From Pararhizobium sp. A13 (GTDB lineage: Bacteria; Pseudomonadota; Alphaproteobacteria; Rhizobiales; Rhizobiaceae), in the NCBI RefSeq assembly GCF_040126305.1, contig NZ_CP149510.1, positions 4,103,001-4,167,000 of the forward strand: DNA of 64,000 bases, read 5' to 3'. A program made the position numbers and the translations under genes. Position 1 is the first letter of the stretch, and every line of letters begins with the position of its first letter. This document shows positions 9,145 to 18,796 of the stretch, one piece after another. A model generated the notes under the pieces. It was not told the DNA's origin. It did not search any database and saw only the letters and a program-made list of their open reading frames with translations.

Positions 9145-10074
9145 ATGAGCGAAGACACCTTTCGCAACGAAGAGGATATGCCGCGCGGTGACAGCCGATT
9201 GCGGCATTCCGGCGTGCCCGGCGCATCGCCCGTCATCGCGGCAACACCGAAATCCGGTGAGACATCAGTGCCGGCGGATCACAGGATTTTTGTCCGTTCC
9301 TCCGTCGGTGCCGCCGCCCGCATCATCCAGCACAACCGGCTACGATATTCCAATATCGTCATCAACCGGCCCGTGATCATCCTTATCGAGCACGGGACGA
9401 AAATCCTGCGTAGCGGCGATTTTGAAGTGGCGATCAGGACGGGTGGCGCCGTAGCGCTATGCCAGAACCAGGTGTTTGATGTCGTCAACGAGGCTGACGC
9501 CGACGGCGCCTACCAGGCCCGGTGGATCGCCTTCGATCCCGATCTGCTTGCCCAATCTTCGCCAAAAAGCATGACACCGCGGATCGAGAGGGCACTGACG
9601 CTTGAGGCTCCGGCAAAGGGATTTCTCGATGCCTATCATCGGGCAACCCAAGCGATTGCCGAGCCGGACAGCCTGCCCGAGGCGATTGCTGTCCATCGGC
9701 TGAAGGAACTGTTGATCTGGCTCGATCTCTCGGGCGGCCGCTTCAGCCAATCCCGCCCGGCGGGATTTGCGCAGCGGATCAGGGATGTTCTGGCCGCGAG
9801 CCCCGGAAGCGATTGGTCCAGCAGAGAACTCGGCCGAACGCTCGGTGTTAGCGAAGCAACGCTTCGGCGCAAGCTTGCCTCGGAAGGCTGGGCCTTCCAG
9901 TCACTGCTCGCCGATGTGCGCATGTCTGCCGCCATGCAACTGCTGCAGTCGACGAATCTGCCGGTCCTGCATATCGCCCAGGAGGTCGGCTATGAATCGC
10001 AATCGCGGTTTGCCATGCGGTTTCGCGCCCGGTTCGGCTTCGCCCCGAGCGCCATTCGCGGCCACCATCGCTGA
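9145..10074 (+). CDS. AraC family transcriptional regulator
   Basis: A 309-residue regulator with an unassigned N-terminal sensor part and a C-terminal double helix-turn-helix. The first recognition region is ELGRTLGVSEATLRRKLASE and the second is LPVLHIAQEVGYESQSRFAM, followed by RFRARFGFAPSAIR, the usual AraC signature. AGGAACGC lies just before the ATG; the first ~30 residues look non-conserved and a start at the ATG at 9178 is possible. It is tightly linked to the PEBP gene upstream and converges on der with an 11-base gap. The inducer is unknown. Confidence 0.88.
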   Translation: MSEDTFRNEEDMPRGDSRLRHSGVPGASPVIAATPKSGETSVPADHRIFVRSSVGAAARIIQHNRLRYSNIVINRPVIILIEHGTKILRSGDFEVAIRTGGAVALCQNQVFDVVNEADADGAYQARWIAFDPDLLAQSSPKSMTPRIERALTLEAPAKGFLDAYHRATQAIAEPDSLPEAIAVHRLKELLIWLDLSGGRFSQSRPAGFAQRIRDVLAASPGSDWSSRELGRTLGVSEATLRRKLASEGWAFQSLLADVRMSAAMQLLQSTNLPVLHIAQEVGYESQSRFAMRFRARFGFAPSAIRGHHR

Positions 10075-10085
10075 CGCCAGAAAAC

Positions 10086-11507
10086 CTACCGCTTTTTGCG
10101 GTTTTCGAACGGGTTTTCCGATGCCCTCAGATGGATGCGGATCGGCACGCCGGGCATCTGGAAATCGTTACGCAGCCCGTTGGTCAGGTAGCGGATATAG
10201 CTCTCCGGCACGGCGTCCGGCCGCGTGCAGGAGATCATGAAGCCCGGCGGACGGGCCTTGACCTGCGTCATGTATTTCAGCTTCAGGCGACGGCCGGAGA
10301 CGGCCGGCGGCGGATGCTGCACCTGCTGATGCTCCAGCCAACGGTTGAGCTTCGCGGTCGAGATGCGGCGGTTCCAGACCTTGTCGGTGTCAATGATCGA
10401 CTGCATCAGCTTGTCGAGGCCGTAACCCGTCTGGCCGGAAATCGGCACCGCGCGGATACCGCGGGCCTGCGGCAGGAGGCGCTCTGTCTTTTCGCGCAGA
10501 TCGGCAAGCAGCGCCTGCGCGTCCTCGACCAGATCCCACTTGTTGAAGGCGAGGATTGCGGCGCGGCCTTCGCGGACGACGAGATCGACGAGCTGCAGGT
10601 CCTGCTTTTCAAAGGGGATGGTCGCATCGAAGACGATGACGACCGCTTCGGCAAAACGGATGGAGCGTAGGCTGTCGGCGACGGAGAGCTTTTCCAGCTT
10701 CTCCTGCACCCGCGCCTTCTTGCGCATGCCGGCCGTGTCGAACATCTTGATGGTGCGGCCGCGCCAGTCCCACTCGACGGAGATGCTGTCGCGGGTGATA
10801 CCGGCTTCCGGGCCGGTCAGCAGGCGGTCTTCGCCGAGGAACCGGTTGATGAGCGTCGACTTGCCGGCGTTCGGACGGCCGATGATCGCCACCCGCAAAG
10901 GCTTGGTGTCGTCATATTCCGGCTCGAATTCTTCGTCTTCTTCCGCTCCTTGCTCACCGCGAAGATCGACATCGGTCTCGGCCTCGTCGATTTCCGGCGG
11001 GAAAGCGCGATCTTCGCCGAGCGCTTCGACGATCGCGTCGCGCAGGTCGATCATGCCCTGGCCATGCTCTGCCGAAATCGCAACCGGCTCACCGAGGCCC
11101 AATGTGAAAGCGTCGTAATACCCGCCGTCCGAGCCCTTGGCTTCGGACTTGTTGGCAACCAGCACGACCGGCTTGCCACGACGGCGCAGCATTTCGCCGA
11201 GCGTCTCGTCGGCCGGGGTCAGCCCATGCTTGGCATCGACGACGAAGAGCGTCAGGTCCGCCTCTGCGATCGCCGCTTCCGTCTGCGCCCACATGCGCCC
11301 CTGCAGGGTCTCAGGCCCCGACTGCTCGAGGCCGGCGGTGTCGATGATCGTGAAGCGCAGGTCCACGAGCTTGGCGTCGCCCGGCCGCCGGTCGCGGGTA
11401 ACGCCCGGCGTATCGTCGACAAGAGCCAGCTTCTTGCCAACCAGACGGTTGAAAAGTGTGGATTTGCCGACATTGGGGCGCCCAACGATGGCGACGGTGA
11501 AGTTCAT
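10086..11507 (-). CDS. der: Ribosome biogenesis GTPase Der (EngA)
   Basis: An essential GTPase of 50S subunit maturation with two tandem G domains, which is unique to this family. The first has [14 protein letters not shown] near the N-terminus and [17 protein letters not shown]. The second has [14 protein letters not shown] near residue 205 with [28 protein letters not shown] and NKWDLVE. The C-terminal KH-like domain ends in a basic ENRKKR tail. The acidic linker between the G domains ([12 protein letters not shown]) is typical of alphaproteobacteria. The ATG at 11507 has AGGA 7 bases upstream; a TTG one codon earlier is less likely. The TPR gene lies directly upstream in the same direction with a 59-base gap, a conserved pairing. 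Confidence 0.96.
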   Translation of the reverse strand: MNFTVAIVGRPNVGKSTLFNRLVGKKLALVDDTPGVTRDRRPGDAKLVDLRFTIIDTAGLEQSGPETLQGRMWAQTEAAIAEADLTLFVVDAKHGLTPADETLGEMLRRRGKPVVLVANKSEAKGSDGGYYDAFTLGLGEPVAISAEHGQGMIDLRDAIVEALGEDRAFPPEIDEAETDVDLRGEQGAEEDEEFEPEYDDTKPLRVAIIGRPNAGKSTLINRFLGEDRLLTGPEAGITRDSISVEWDWRGRTIKMFDTAGMRKKARVQEKLEKLSVADSLRSIRFAEAVVIVFDATIPFEKQDLQLVDLVVREGRAAILAFNKWDLVEDAQALLADLREKTERLLPQARGIRAVPISGQTGYGLDKLMQSIIDTDKVWNRRISTAKLNRWLEHQQVQHPPPAVSGRRLKLKYMTQVKARPPGFMISCTRPDAVPESYIRYLTNGLRNDFQMPGVPIRIHLRASENPFENRKKR

Positions 11508-11566
11508 CAAGTCATCCTGTCTTCTTCAGAGCATCATGCTCTCATGTTTGTCTTCCAGACGTCCGG

Positions 11567-12238
11567 TCAGGACGCCTTGCCGCTGGCGGCGATCAGGTCG
11601 AGCAGCATCTGGGCGCGGTTGGCCAGATTGCGCGGGGTCTCGGCATCGTCGCTGATCTGCTGGAACCAGGTCTTGGCCTTGGCCATGTCGCCGGCCTTGT
11701 AAGCCGCAAGACCGAGCGCCTCGCGTGCCGAATGGCGCATGCCGTTGCCCGGTACGGCGAGTTGCTCGGCCTCGGCCGAAACCTGCTCATAGGTGCCGGT
11801 ATCGACCAGCAGATAGGCTGCCCGCATCCTGGCTGCGTCACGCATCGCCTGCGGCAGGCTGCCGTCCTTGGCGATATCGGAGAAGACCTGAACGGCCGCA
11901 GCCACATCGCCCTTCTGCGCCTGCAGGGTTGCAGCGCGCATCTTCGCCAGCACCGGATAGGCGCCGTAACCATCCTTCTCCAGCGCCGTCAACGCTGCCA
12001 GCGCCTCGTCGGTCTTGTTTTCCTTCGACAGGGTCAAGGCCGCCAGAAACTGGTCACCCGACCGGGAGGCCGAGGTTTCATGCCAGTATTCGTAACCCAC
12101 TTTGCCAATGGTTCCGAGAACGATGAGGATGGCGATCCCGATGATGACGCTGCCGAAGCGCGTCCAGACGGCTTTGACCTGCTCGGAGCGCAGTTCTTCG
12201 TTGACCTCGCGGATAAAGCTGTCGTCCTGGTTCGCCAT
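11567..12238 (-). CDS. Membrane-anchored tetratricopeptide protein, YfgM-like
   Basis: The 223-residue protein has a short cytoplasmic N-terminus (FIREVNEELRSEQVKAVWTR), one membrane helix (FGSVIIGIAILIVLGTIGKV), and a periplasmic all-helical region with three to four degenerate TPR units rich in Ala (ALAALTALEKDGYGAYPVLA; ALGLAAYKAGDMAKAKTWFQ). This is the architecture of the TPR_21/YfgM group, described in E. coli as an ancillary SecYEG-associated protein that works with periplasmic chaperones. Its place just upstream of der matches the common alphaproteobacterial order. It probably shares a transcript with der. Confidence 0.85.
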   Translation of the reverse strand: MANQDDSFIREVNEELRSEQVKAVWTRFGSVIIGIAILIVLGTIGKVGYEYWHETSASRSGDQFLAALTLSKENKTDEALAALTALEKDGYGAYPVLAKMRAATLQAQKGDVAAAVQVFSDIAKDGSLPQAMRDAARMRAAYLLVDTGTYEQVSAEAEQLAVPGNGMRHSAREALGLAAYKAGDMAKAKTWFQQISDDAETPRNLANRAQMLLDLIAASGKAS

Positions 12239-12317
12239 TCCCTGTTCCGGTTGCCCGGCCTTCCCTGCAAAAATGAAAGTAAGATTGCGCGCTTCTACCG
12301 CATTTTGAGGCCGTTGT

Positions 12318-12344
12318 AAGGGGGCACGCGCATTTAGCCCCCTT
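12318..12344 (-). terminator. Hairpin at the end of the NnrU-like gene, possible terminator
   Basis: An 8-bp stem AAGGGGGC/GCCCCCTT (12318-12325 with 12337-12344) touches the stop codon of the NnrU-like gene. No strong T-run follows on the minus strand, so termination or mRNA protection are both possible. Confidence 0.4.
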
Positions 12345-12931
12345 TAGCTCATGACAATCGGGGCAACACCGATCAACCACGCATGCAGCTTCCAGACAAA
12401 CAGGCCATAGGCGACAACACCGATGACCACCGCCAGCAGATCGTTGGATGCGGAACGGAACACCGGAAGCACTGTTTCGCCTGCCCGCTGCCGCCGCTTC
12501 AGCGAGATGCGCAGAATGACGGCCCAGGCGAGGAAAGAGCCGAACAGCAGCACGGAGGATGTCTCGCCATTGGTCAGCAGATGGGCGAGCGCCCAGATCT
12601 TGATCGACAGGATCTGCGGGTGCTTGACCGCGACGGCGATGCGGCCTGCCGGCAAAAAGCCGGCGGCGAGACAGATGAAGGCCAGCAACATCAAAAGCAA
12701 CGAGATGTGCTTCAGGAAGACCGGCGGGTTGTAAAGCATGCCGGTGACCGCCCTCGCCTCGCCGAAACCGTAGATGATCAGCAGGAGGCCGACGAGGCTG
12801 ATGACTGCATAGATGCCCATCCAGGCGCCCTTGCCCTGGCGCTCTATGACCGAGGTGCGCAGCCCCGGTGCCACGACGCGCACGAGATGCATGCCGAGAA
12901 AAATGACGATGCCCAGAAGAAGAAGTGTCAT
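12344..12931 (-). CDS. NnrU-family integral membrane protein
   Basis: A 195-residue protein with about five membrane helices: MTLLLLGIVIFLGMHLVRV, MGIYAVISLVGLLLIIYGF, LLLMLLAFICLAAGF, SVLLFGSFLAWAVIL and LLAVVIGVVAYGLFVW. The conserved HPQILSIKIWALAHLLTNGE segment marks the NnrU family, first named in denitrification clusters. It is also related to isoprenylcysteine methyltransferase-like membrane proteins with a conserved His. The start at 12931 is preferred because GGATGG precedes it and because family members begin at this helix; ATGs at 12940 and 12973 would add hydrophilic residues. No nitrogen-oxide genes are nearby, so a denitrification role is not supported here. Confidence 0.85.
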   Translation of the reverse strand: MTLLLLGIVIFLGMHLVRVVAPGLRTSVIERQGKGAWMGIYAVISLVGLLLIIYGFGEARAVTGMLYNPPVFLKHISLLLMLLAFICLAAGFLPAGRIAVAVKHPQILSIKIWALAHLLTNGETSSVLLFGSFLAWAVILRISLKRRQRAGETVLPVFRSASNDLLAVVIGVVAYGLFVWKLHAWLIGVAPIVMS

Positions 12932-13069
12932 GAAGCCCATCCGTCGCTTGTGAGATTTTCTGCCTCTTCGCATAGCCGGATCAAAGCCAAGATTCCAGCA
13001 CGATCAAAGGATTGCCTTATTCTTGCGGCAGGGGTCGCAAACCCGCATCCTCCGCCCCAAGGTTTCCGC

Positions 13070-14077
13070 ATGCCCAGATTTTCCGCCGCTCCCGGCCTTG
13101 CTCTCGTATTGGCCCTGGTTCCCGCCCTCGCCCAGGCGGTACAACCACCGGCTACGGCAGGCCGAAAACAGCTTGTCATCATTTCCTTCGACGGCGCCCA
13201 CGACAACAGGCTCTGGGAAAAGAGCCTGGAGATGGGCAAGCGGACAGGGGCGCATTTCACCTACTTTCTCTCCTGCACCTTCCTGATGACGCGAGCGGAA
13301 GGCGGCAAGACGTATCAGGCGCCCGGACAAAGGGCCGGACGCTCGAATGTCGGCTTTGCCCAGAGCCGGGAGGAAATACAGGATCGAGTGCGCTACATCT
13401 GGCAGGCGCACCAGATCGGCCACGATATCGGCAGCCACGCTTGTGGCCATTTCGACGGCAAGGGCTGGAACGCGGCGGACTGGAGACAGGAATTCACAGC
13501 CTTCCGCACGGCACTCTTGAATGCCTGGAAAGCCGGCGGCATCGAAGGCGAGGAGCCTGAGGGCTGGACGGATTTCGCGGAAAACGACATCAAGGGATTT
13601 CGCGCACCCTATCTTTCCTTAAGCGATGGCCTGCTGCCGGCGCTGAAAAAGACCGGCTTCACCTATGATGCAAGCCTCGTCACCAAAGGCCCCGGCTGGC
13701 CATCGGATGCGGACGGCATGCCGCGTTTCGGGCTGCCGCTGATTCCGGAAGGCCCGCAGCAGCGCCGGGTGATCGGCATGGACTACAACCTTTTCATCCG
13801 CCATTCGATGGGCGTGGAAAACCGCAAGGACAGCGCCGTCTTCGAAGAGCGCACGCTCGACGCCTACCGGAAGGCCTTTCAGTCGCAGTACCAGGGTGGC
13901 CGCATCCCGCTGCAACTCGGCTTTCATTTCGTCGAGATGAACGGCGGTGCCTATTGGCGTGCGCTCGACCGGTTCCTGACCGAGACTTGCGGCAAGCCCG
14001 ACGTCGCCTGTGTCAGCTATGCCGAGGCGCTGCCGATGATTGCGAATGAGAAGAAGGCGGATCGCTCCGCCTTCTGA
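13070..14077 (+). CDS. Secreted polysaccharide deacetylase family protein
   Basis: The protein has 335 residues with a clear signal peptide (MPRFSAAPGLALVLALVPAL, cleavage near AQA), then a NodB-homology fold: VIISFDGAHDN (motif 1), GHDIGSHACGHFDGKGW with the His-x3-His metal ligands, and FRAPYLSLSDGLLPALK (motif 3). Motif 1 is FDGAHD rather than the usual FDDG, so the first metal-binding Asp is shifted or replaced. The protein may therefore act on an unusual glycan or be a non-classical member. The ATG at 13070 is chosen because it begins the signal peptide; the open frame extends far upstream without coding character. A perfect hairpin overlaps its 3' end. Confidence 0.85.
   Translation: MPRFSAAPGLALVLALVPALAQAVQPPATAGRKQLVIISFDGAHDNRLWEKSLEMGKRTGAHFTYFLSCTFLMTRAEGGKTYQAPGQRAGRSNVGFAQSREEIQDRVRYIWQAHQIGHDIGSHACGHFDGKGWNAADWRQEFTAFRTALLNAWKAGGIEGEEPEGWTDFAENDIKGFRAPYLSLSDGLLPALKKTGFTYDASLVTKGPGWPSDADGMPRFGLPLIPEGPQQRRVIGMDYNLFIRHSMGVENRKDSAVFEERTLDAYRKAFQSQYQGGRIPLQLGFHFVEMNGGAYWRALDRFLTETCGKPDVACVSYAEALPMIANEKKADRSAF
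14052..14075. terminator. Hairpin between convergent deacetylase and bacA genes
   Basis: A perfect 10-bp stem AGAAGGCGGA/TCCGCCTTCT around a TCGC loop covers the last codons of the deacetylase gene. Only 24 bases separate the two convergent genes, so it may serve both strands. The T-tracts are interrupted (GATTCTTCTTCC on the plus side). Confidence 0.6.
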
Positions 14078-14101
14078 TTCTTCTTCCTGCGAGTGCACCG
14101 C

Positions 14102-15412
14102 TCAGGGCTTGGCAGCCGCGAGCTCGCCGTCCGTTTCCTCACGTGCGAGGTAGCGCTGGTCGATGTCAGGCAGCGGCACATCGTCGACCGCCGCTTCGAA
14201 GGCTTTCAGGCGCTTGTGGATCGATAGAAGCTCGATGATCGTCGACCAGTAATTCACCAGATACTGGAACGAATTGCTGACCTCCCCAAATGCCGTGGCA
14301 ATCTGCTGCCAGATACCGAGCGTGATCTGACCTGCCACAAATGTCGGAATAAGGATGAAGTTCAAGAAAATCGCGTCGAGCTGCCCATAAGAAAAGCGCG
14401 CAACGTTGAAATACGCGTAGTGCCAGTACATGCGGAAGTAATTGCGGCGCACATTGCTGTAGAGCTCCCTTACAGTCACCGGCAGCGCCCGATCCACATG
14501 ATCCTCGCCATAGACAAGTTCCTTGCGATAGGCCGCCTCGACACGCTGGTTGCGGAAATTCAGCCCGGGCAGCTTGATGCCGGCGAGTGCCAGGAGCGCA
14601 GTGCCGAACATTGACCATGCGATCGCAAGCCAGAAAAGCGCGTGAGGAATGGCGCCGATGACCGGCAGATCGGAAACATGCTGTGACATGTTGAAAAGCA
14701 GCGGCAGGAAAACCACCAGCGTCATCACCGAGTTGATGAGCGTAACGCCAAGGCCTTCGAGGATGTTGGCGAAGCGCATCGTGTCTTCCTGAACACGCTG
14801 CGAGGCACCTTCGATATGCCGGAGCTTGTCCCACTTCGACATATAGAAATCATTCATCGCGGTACGCCAGCGGAACACGTAGTGATTGGTGAAGAAAGCC
14901 GTGACGACGTTCAGTGTGACGCCGACGAAGCCGATTTCCAGGAAGTTCAGTTGCAGCGCGTAGAACTGACCAGCAGTTATCCCTGGCTTTCTCGCTAGAG
15001 CGTCTTGCAGCAGGTCGAAGAACGGGCCGCGCCAATTGTTGATCGCAACAGATGTCTGCACCGCGAAATAGGCAATGAAAATAATGAAAGCCGTCCCCCA
15101 GATCGACCAGTTTACCCAGGGGTGATCTTTGGCGATCGTTTTCCAGGCGCCGCCGAAGATCAGCACGAAGATCGTGAAATAGAGATAGAACCAGAGGTTG
15201 TCGGAGGTAAAGAAGTAAGCGAGGCCGATCGGCGGCTTCTGCCCTGGAGCAAGGGGGGGCAAGCCGACCGCGGCGCCGATCTGTGGCCCTACCGTGTACC
15301 AGACAAGAATACAGATAATTGACCAGATCGCGCCAGAGGTGAAGAACAGCTTCGGATTGGGAAAAAAGGAATGAAACAAGGCGGCACTCACGTTTCTTGA
15401 TGGGTCGGACAC
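14102..15412 (-). CDS. bacA: SbmA/BacA-type peptide transporter
   Basis: An inner-membrane protein of the SbmA_BacA family, which imports peptides (NCR-type defensin-like peptides, microcins, bleomycin) using the proton gradient and influences very-long-chain fatty-acid modification of lipid A in rhizobia. Features seen are FHSFFPNPKLFF at the N-terminus, six to seven membrane helices including LFFTSGAIWSIICILVWYTV, the family-typical WRTAMNDFYMSKWDKLRHIE and ASQRVQEDTMRFANILE, and RNYFRMYWHYAYFNVARFSY. There is no nucleotide-binding domain. The GTG at 15412 has GAGAAG upstream and gives 436 residues; an ATG at 15454 and a GTG 21 bases downstream are alternatives. In legume symbionts and Brucella, BacA is needed for chronic host infection. 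Confidence 0.9.
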   Translation of the reverse strand: MSDPSRNVSAALFHSFFPNPKLFFTSGAIWSIICILVWYTVGPQIGAAVGLPPLAPGQKPPIGLAYFFTSDNLWFYLYFTIFVLIFGGAWKTIAKDHPWVNWSIWGTAFIIFIAYFAVQTSVAINNWRGPFFDLLQDALARKPGITAGQFYALQLNFLEIGFVGVTLNVVTAFFTNHYVFRWRTAMNDFYMSKWDKLRHIEGASQRVQEDTMRFANILEGLGVTLINSVMTLVVFLPLLFNMSQHVSDLPVIGAIPHALFWLAIAWSMFGTALLALAGIKLPGLNFRNQRVEAAYRKELVYGEDHVDRALPVTVRELYSNVRRNYFRMYWHYAYFNVARFSYGQLDAIFLNFILIPTFVAGQITLGIWQQIATAFGEVSNSFQYLVNYWSTIIELLSIHKRLKAFEAAVDDVPLPDIDQRYLAREETDGELAAAKP

Positions 15413-15502
15413 CCGATCTTCTCGATGCGCCGAACCTAGGGCAAAACACCCCACCTGCCAATCACGTCAAGCTAATGTTACCGTTATTTAATCGCGCGGC
15501 AC

Positions 15503-16711
15503 TCAGCCACGCGCAGCGCTCACCTGGGTGGCGATGCGAGACATCTCCACCCAGGTGAGCGCTGCACAGAAAAGCAGCACGCCCGCCGCCAGCAGGGTCG
15601 GCGCGGTAAAACTGCCGCTGCCCTCGGCAAGCCAGCCGGCGACGAGCGGTCCGATAATCTGGCCGACGCCGAAGGCGGCGGTCATGAAGGCGAGCGCCTT
15701 GCGCGGGCTTTTGGGCGCCAGCGCGCGGCCGATCTGCAGGCCATAGGCGGTGACCATGATGAAGGTAGCGCCCAGCATCAGACCACCAATCAGCGGCGCA
15801 TATGGTGAGGGAAGAGCCACTGCCAGAACAAGCCCGATAGCCTCAACCAGCAGGCCTGCAAGATAAACCCCAACGATGCCGAGCCGTGGCACGGCTCGGC
15901 GCCAGGCATGCACGGACACCGCGGCACTGAGGCCCGTGATCAGCCAGGCAAGGAACTCAACGGTGTGGTCGGTCGCGCCCTGGCGCGCCATGGCGACAAG
16001 GAAGGTGGCGGTGATGACGTAGCCGAAGCCGAAGAGGCCATAGGTGAGCGTGACGACGACAAGCGGCCGGGTCCAGACGAGCGGTTTTTCCTTCTCGCCG
16101 TTCCTATGCCCTGCCGGTCCTTCAGGCAGCAGCGCCGCCACGATGAGCGTGCCGAGACAAGCGATAACGGCGCCGCCGAACCAGGCGGCCTGCCAGCTCG
16201 CAAAATTGCCGAAGCCGCCAGCGGGCAACAGGAAGACCATCAGCGACGATACCGCGATGCCCATGCCGACACCGCCGAAATGCACTGACTGGACGTGCGG
16301 ATCGGCGGCGGCCAGTCCCCTGCTCAAGACGATCGCCGAGGTGAAGATCATCGTGAAGGCGCTGGCCACACCGGCAAGGAAGCGGATGACGGAAAACAAC
16401 AGCAATGACGATGTCAGCCCCATGGCCAGCAGCAGCAGCGCCGTCGCAACCAGCGCCGAAAGGGCTATCTGCCGCTCGCGCCCCGCTGCCCAGCCATAGC
16501 CTGCGGCAACGGCTCCCAGCAGATAGCCGATGAAATTGGCCGAGGCGATGAGCCCCGCATCTGCGGGTGTCAGGCCGATATCGGCCATCATACCGGGCAG
16601 GATCGGCGTATAGGAAAAGCGGCCGAAGCCCATGGCAACTGCCATGGCGATGGCGCCGGCAAAGGCAGTGGGAGCGAGGCTCCGGCGCAATGGGCGGTCC
16701 AGCGTCGTCAT
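15503..16711 (-). CDS. MFS transporter, YbfB/YjiJ family
   Basis: A 402-residue protein with twelve predicted membrane helices. The N-terminus MAMGFGRFSYTPILPGMMAD and ANFIGYLLGAVAAGYGWAAG are typical of the YbfB/YjiJ branch of the major facilitator superfamily, followed by VIRFLAGVASAFTMIFTSAI and, in the C-terminal half, GLMLGATFIMVTAYGLQIGR. The substrate of this branch is unknown. The gene stands alone on the minus strand between map and bacA, all in the same direction, with no tight coupling to either. Confidence 0.88.
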   Translation of the reverse strand: MTTLDRPLRRSLAPTAFAGAIAMAVAMGFGRFSYTPILPGMMADIGLTPADAGLIASANFIGYLLGAVAAGYGWAAGRERQIALSALVATALLLLAMGLTSSLLLFSVIRFLAGVASAFTMIFTSAIVLSRGLAAADPHVQSVHFGGVGMGIAVSSLMVFLLPAGGFGNFASWQAAWFGGAVIACLGTLIVAALLPEGPAGHRNGEKEKPLVWTRPLVVVTLTYGLFGFGYVITATFLVAMARQGATDHTVEFLAWLITGLSAAVSVHAWRRAVPRLGIVGVYLAGLLVEAIGLVLAVALPSPYAPLIGGLMLGATFIMVTAYGLQIGRALAPKSPRKALAFMTAAFGVGQIIGPLVAGWLAEGSGSFTAPTLLAAGVLLFCAALTWVEMSRIATQVSAARG

Positions 16712-16798
16712 GCCCTATCTATCGCAATGCAGCATGCCGGTGACAAACGACAAAATTTGATGGTGTCGTTCAAAGGCGTGAATAGTAGCCCTTGCGGA

Positions 16799-17548
16799 TC
16801 AACCCGGAAGGGTGACGACCAGAGGCCCGTTGCGCGTGACGACCACGGTGTGCTCGTATTGCACTGTCGGCGCACGTGGCTCGCTGAACAGCGTCCACTC
16901 GTCATCTCCGCCTTCGGCCCATTGCGCTCCGAGCGACAGGAACGGCTCGACTGTAAAAACCATGCCATCTGTCATCCGGCGCTTCTCGTGCTTGTCCGGC
17001 CAGGTGGCGATTTCCGTCGGCTCCTCATGCAGCGACCGGCCGACGCCGTGGCTCGCAAGATTGGTGACGAGCGTATAGCGGTTCTTCCTGGCAAAACTGC
17101 CGATGGCATTGCCGATCGCCGCCAGCGGCTTGCCCGCCTTGACTTCGTTCAGCCCGACCCACATGGCGCGCTTGCCGTCGCGGCAGAGCCGCTCGATCTG
17201 CGGCTTGACCGGCGGAACGGCGAAGGAGGCGCCGGTATCGGCGAACAGGCCATTCTTTTCGGCCGAGACATCGACGTTGACGAGATCGCCGGCCCTGATG
17301 ACACGTGCGCCTGGGATGCCATGGGCGATCTCCTCGTTGACACTGATGCAGGTGGCGCCGGGGAAATTATAGGTGAGTTCCGGCGCGGAGCGGGCGCCGG
17401 CATCCTCGAGCACCTTGCGGCCGATCGCGTCGAGGTCCGCCGTCGTCATGCCGGGCTCGAGCGCCGCTCCCATGATCTGCACCGCATTGGCGCAGATGCG
17501 ACCGATCTCCTTCAGCCGCTCCAGGTCTTCGTCGTTGTTTAGGGTCAT
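16799..17548 (-). CDS. map: Methionine aminopeptidase, type I
   Basis: The 249-residue enzyme removes the initiator Met from new proteins. All five metal ligands are visible: Asp in NVDVSAEKNGLFAD (two Asp), His in NLASHGVGRSLHEEP, Glu in MVFTVEPFLSLG, and Glu in VQYEHTVVVT. The substrate-binding ITHGIP-type stretch reads NEEIAHGIPGARVI. Length is normal for a type Ia enzyme, without the zinc-finger extension. It differs from the longer (~275-residue) housekeeping map common in alphaproteobacteria by a shorter N-terminus, so it could be a second copy. Confidence 0.92.
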   Translation of the reverse strand: MTLNNDEDLERLKEIGRICANAVQIMGAALEPGMTTADLDAIGRKVLEDAGARSAPELTYNFPGATCISVNEEIAHGIPGARVIRAGDLVNVDVSAEKNGLFADTGASFAVPPVKPQIERLCRDGKRAMWVGLNEVKAGKPLAAIGNAIGSFARKNRYTLVTNLASHGVGRSLHEEPTEIATWPDKHEKRRMTDGMVFTVEPFLSLGAQWAEGGDDEWTLFSEPRAPTVQYEHTVVVTRNGPLVVTLPG

Positions 17549-17626
17549 TGTCTCTCGCTTTCGGCGGTCTATGTAACGCGCCGAAAGCGGCCGATCCAGA
17601 CGTCAAATGCAGGAAAATCGCCGATT

Positions 17627-18685
17627 TCAGGCGGTTTTGGCCTGTTTCTTCTCCTCCGCCAAAGCCGCGCGCACCAGCGGCGCCACCTTCGTGCCGTAGA
17701 GTTCGATGCCGCGCATGATCTGGTCATGCGGCATCAAGCCGATCGCCATCTGCAAGAGGAACCGGTCGTTCTTGAAGATGCGCTGATGCCGGACGATCTT
17801 TTCCGCGACCGTTTCCGGATCGCCGAGGAACAGATTGCCGTTCGGGCCGATCGACTGGTTGAAATGCGCCCGACTAGTCGGCCCCCAGCCACGCTCGCGG
17901 CCGATACGGTTCATCACTTCGGCCTGCGGGCCATAGAACTGGTCGGCGGCTTTCTCGGTCGTGTCGGCAATGAAGCCATGCACATTGATGCTGGTCTTCA
18001 GCTTGGCGGCATCCTGCCCGGCCCGACGCGCGGCTTCGCGGTAGAGATCGAAGAGCGGCGCATAACGGGCCGGCTCACCGCCGATGATGGCGAGCGCCAC
18101 CGGCAGGCCAAGCGCACCAGCCCGGGCCACCGATTGCGGCGTGCCGCCGACGGCGATCCACACCGGGAGCGGATCGTTGAGCGGGCGCGGATAGACGCCG
18201 CGGCCATTGATCGGCGCACGCTTCTCGCCGGCCCAGGTCACCTTCTCACCCTCGCGCATGGCAAGCAGCAGGTCCAATTTCTCGGCAAACAACTGGTCGT
18301 AGTCTTCGAGGTCGTAACCGAACAGCGGGAAGGACTCGATGAACGAGCCCCGGCCCGCCATGATTTCGGCGCGGCCGTTCGAGATCAGGTCAAGCGTCGC
18401 AAACTGCTGGAACACCCGGACCGGATCGTCCGAACTCAGCACCGTGACGGCGCTGGTGAGCTTGATATTTTTCGTGCGCGACGCAGCCGCCGCGAGGATC
18501 ATCGCCGGCGCCGACGCGACATAGTCCGGCCGATGATGCTCGCCAAGTCCGAAGACATCGAGCCCGACCTGATCGGCCAGCTCGATTTCCTCGATCAGAT
18601 GGCGCACCCGCTCCTCGCCTTCCCTGCCGCGCCCGCTCGGCGCCTCGGGATGAACGTCGCCGAATGTGTAAAGCCCAAGTTCCAT
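17627..18685 (-). CDS. LLM class flavin-dependent oxidoreductase
   Basis: A luciferase-like monooxygenase family protein of 352 residues with the bacterial luciferase TIM barrel: [75 protein letters not shown] and [16 protein letters not shown]. Members use reduced FMN to oxidise small organic compounds; this subgroup is often annotated only as a putative oxidoreductase. No flavin reductase or dedicated partner lies next to it, so the substrate is not predictable. Confidence 0.88.
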   Translation of the reverse strand: MELGLYTFGDVHPEAPSGRGREGEERVRHLIEEIELADQVGLDVFGLGEHHRPDYVASAPAMILAAAASRTKNIKLTSAVTVLSSDDPVRVFQQFATLDLISNGRAEIMAGRGSFIESFPLFGYDLEDYDQLFAEKLDLLLAMREGEKVTWAGEKRAPINGRGVYPRPLNDPLPVWIAVGGTPQSVARAGALGLPVALAIIGGEPARYAPLFDLYREAARRAGQDAAKLKTSINVHGFIADTTEKAADQFYGPQAEVMNRIGRERGWGPTSRAHFNQSIGPNGNLFLGDPETVAEKIVRHQRIFKNDRFLLQMAIGLMPHDQIMRGIELYGTKVAPLVRAALAEEKKQAKTA

Positions 18686-18796
18686 GACTTCCTGCCTGTT
18701 TGTCAGCCCCGTGGGGCGCTGTTTCTTCGTCAGAAATAACCATCAACACGATCGGGCCACAGCGCGAAAGGCGAAACACGGCGTTTCTCCTGGCTC

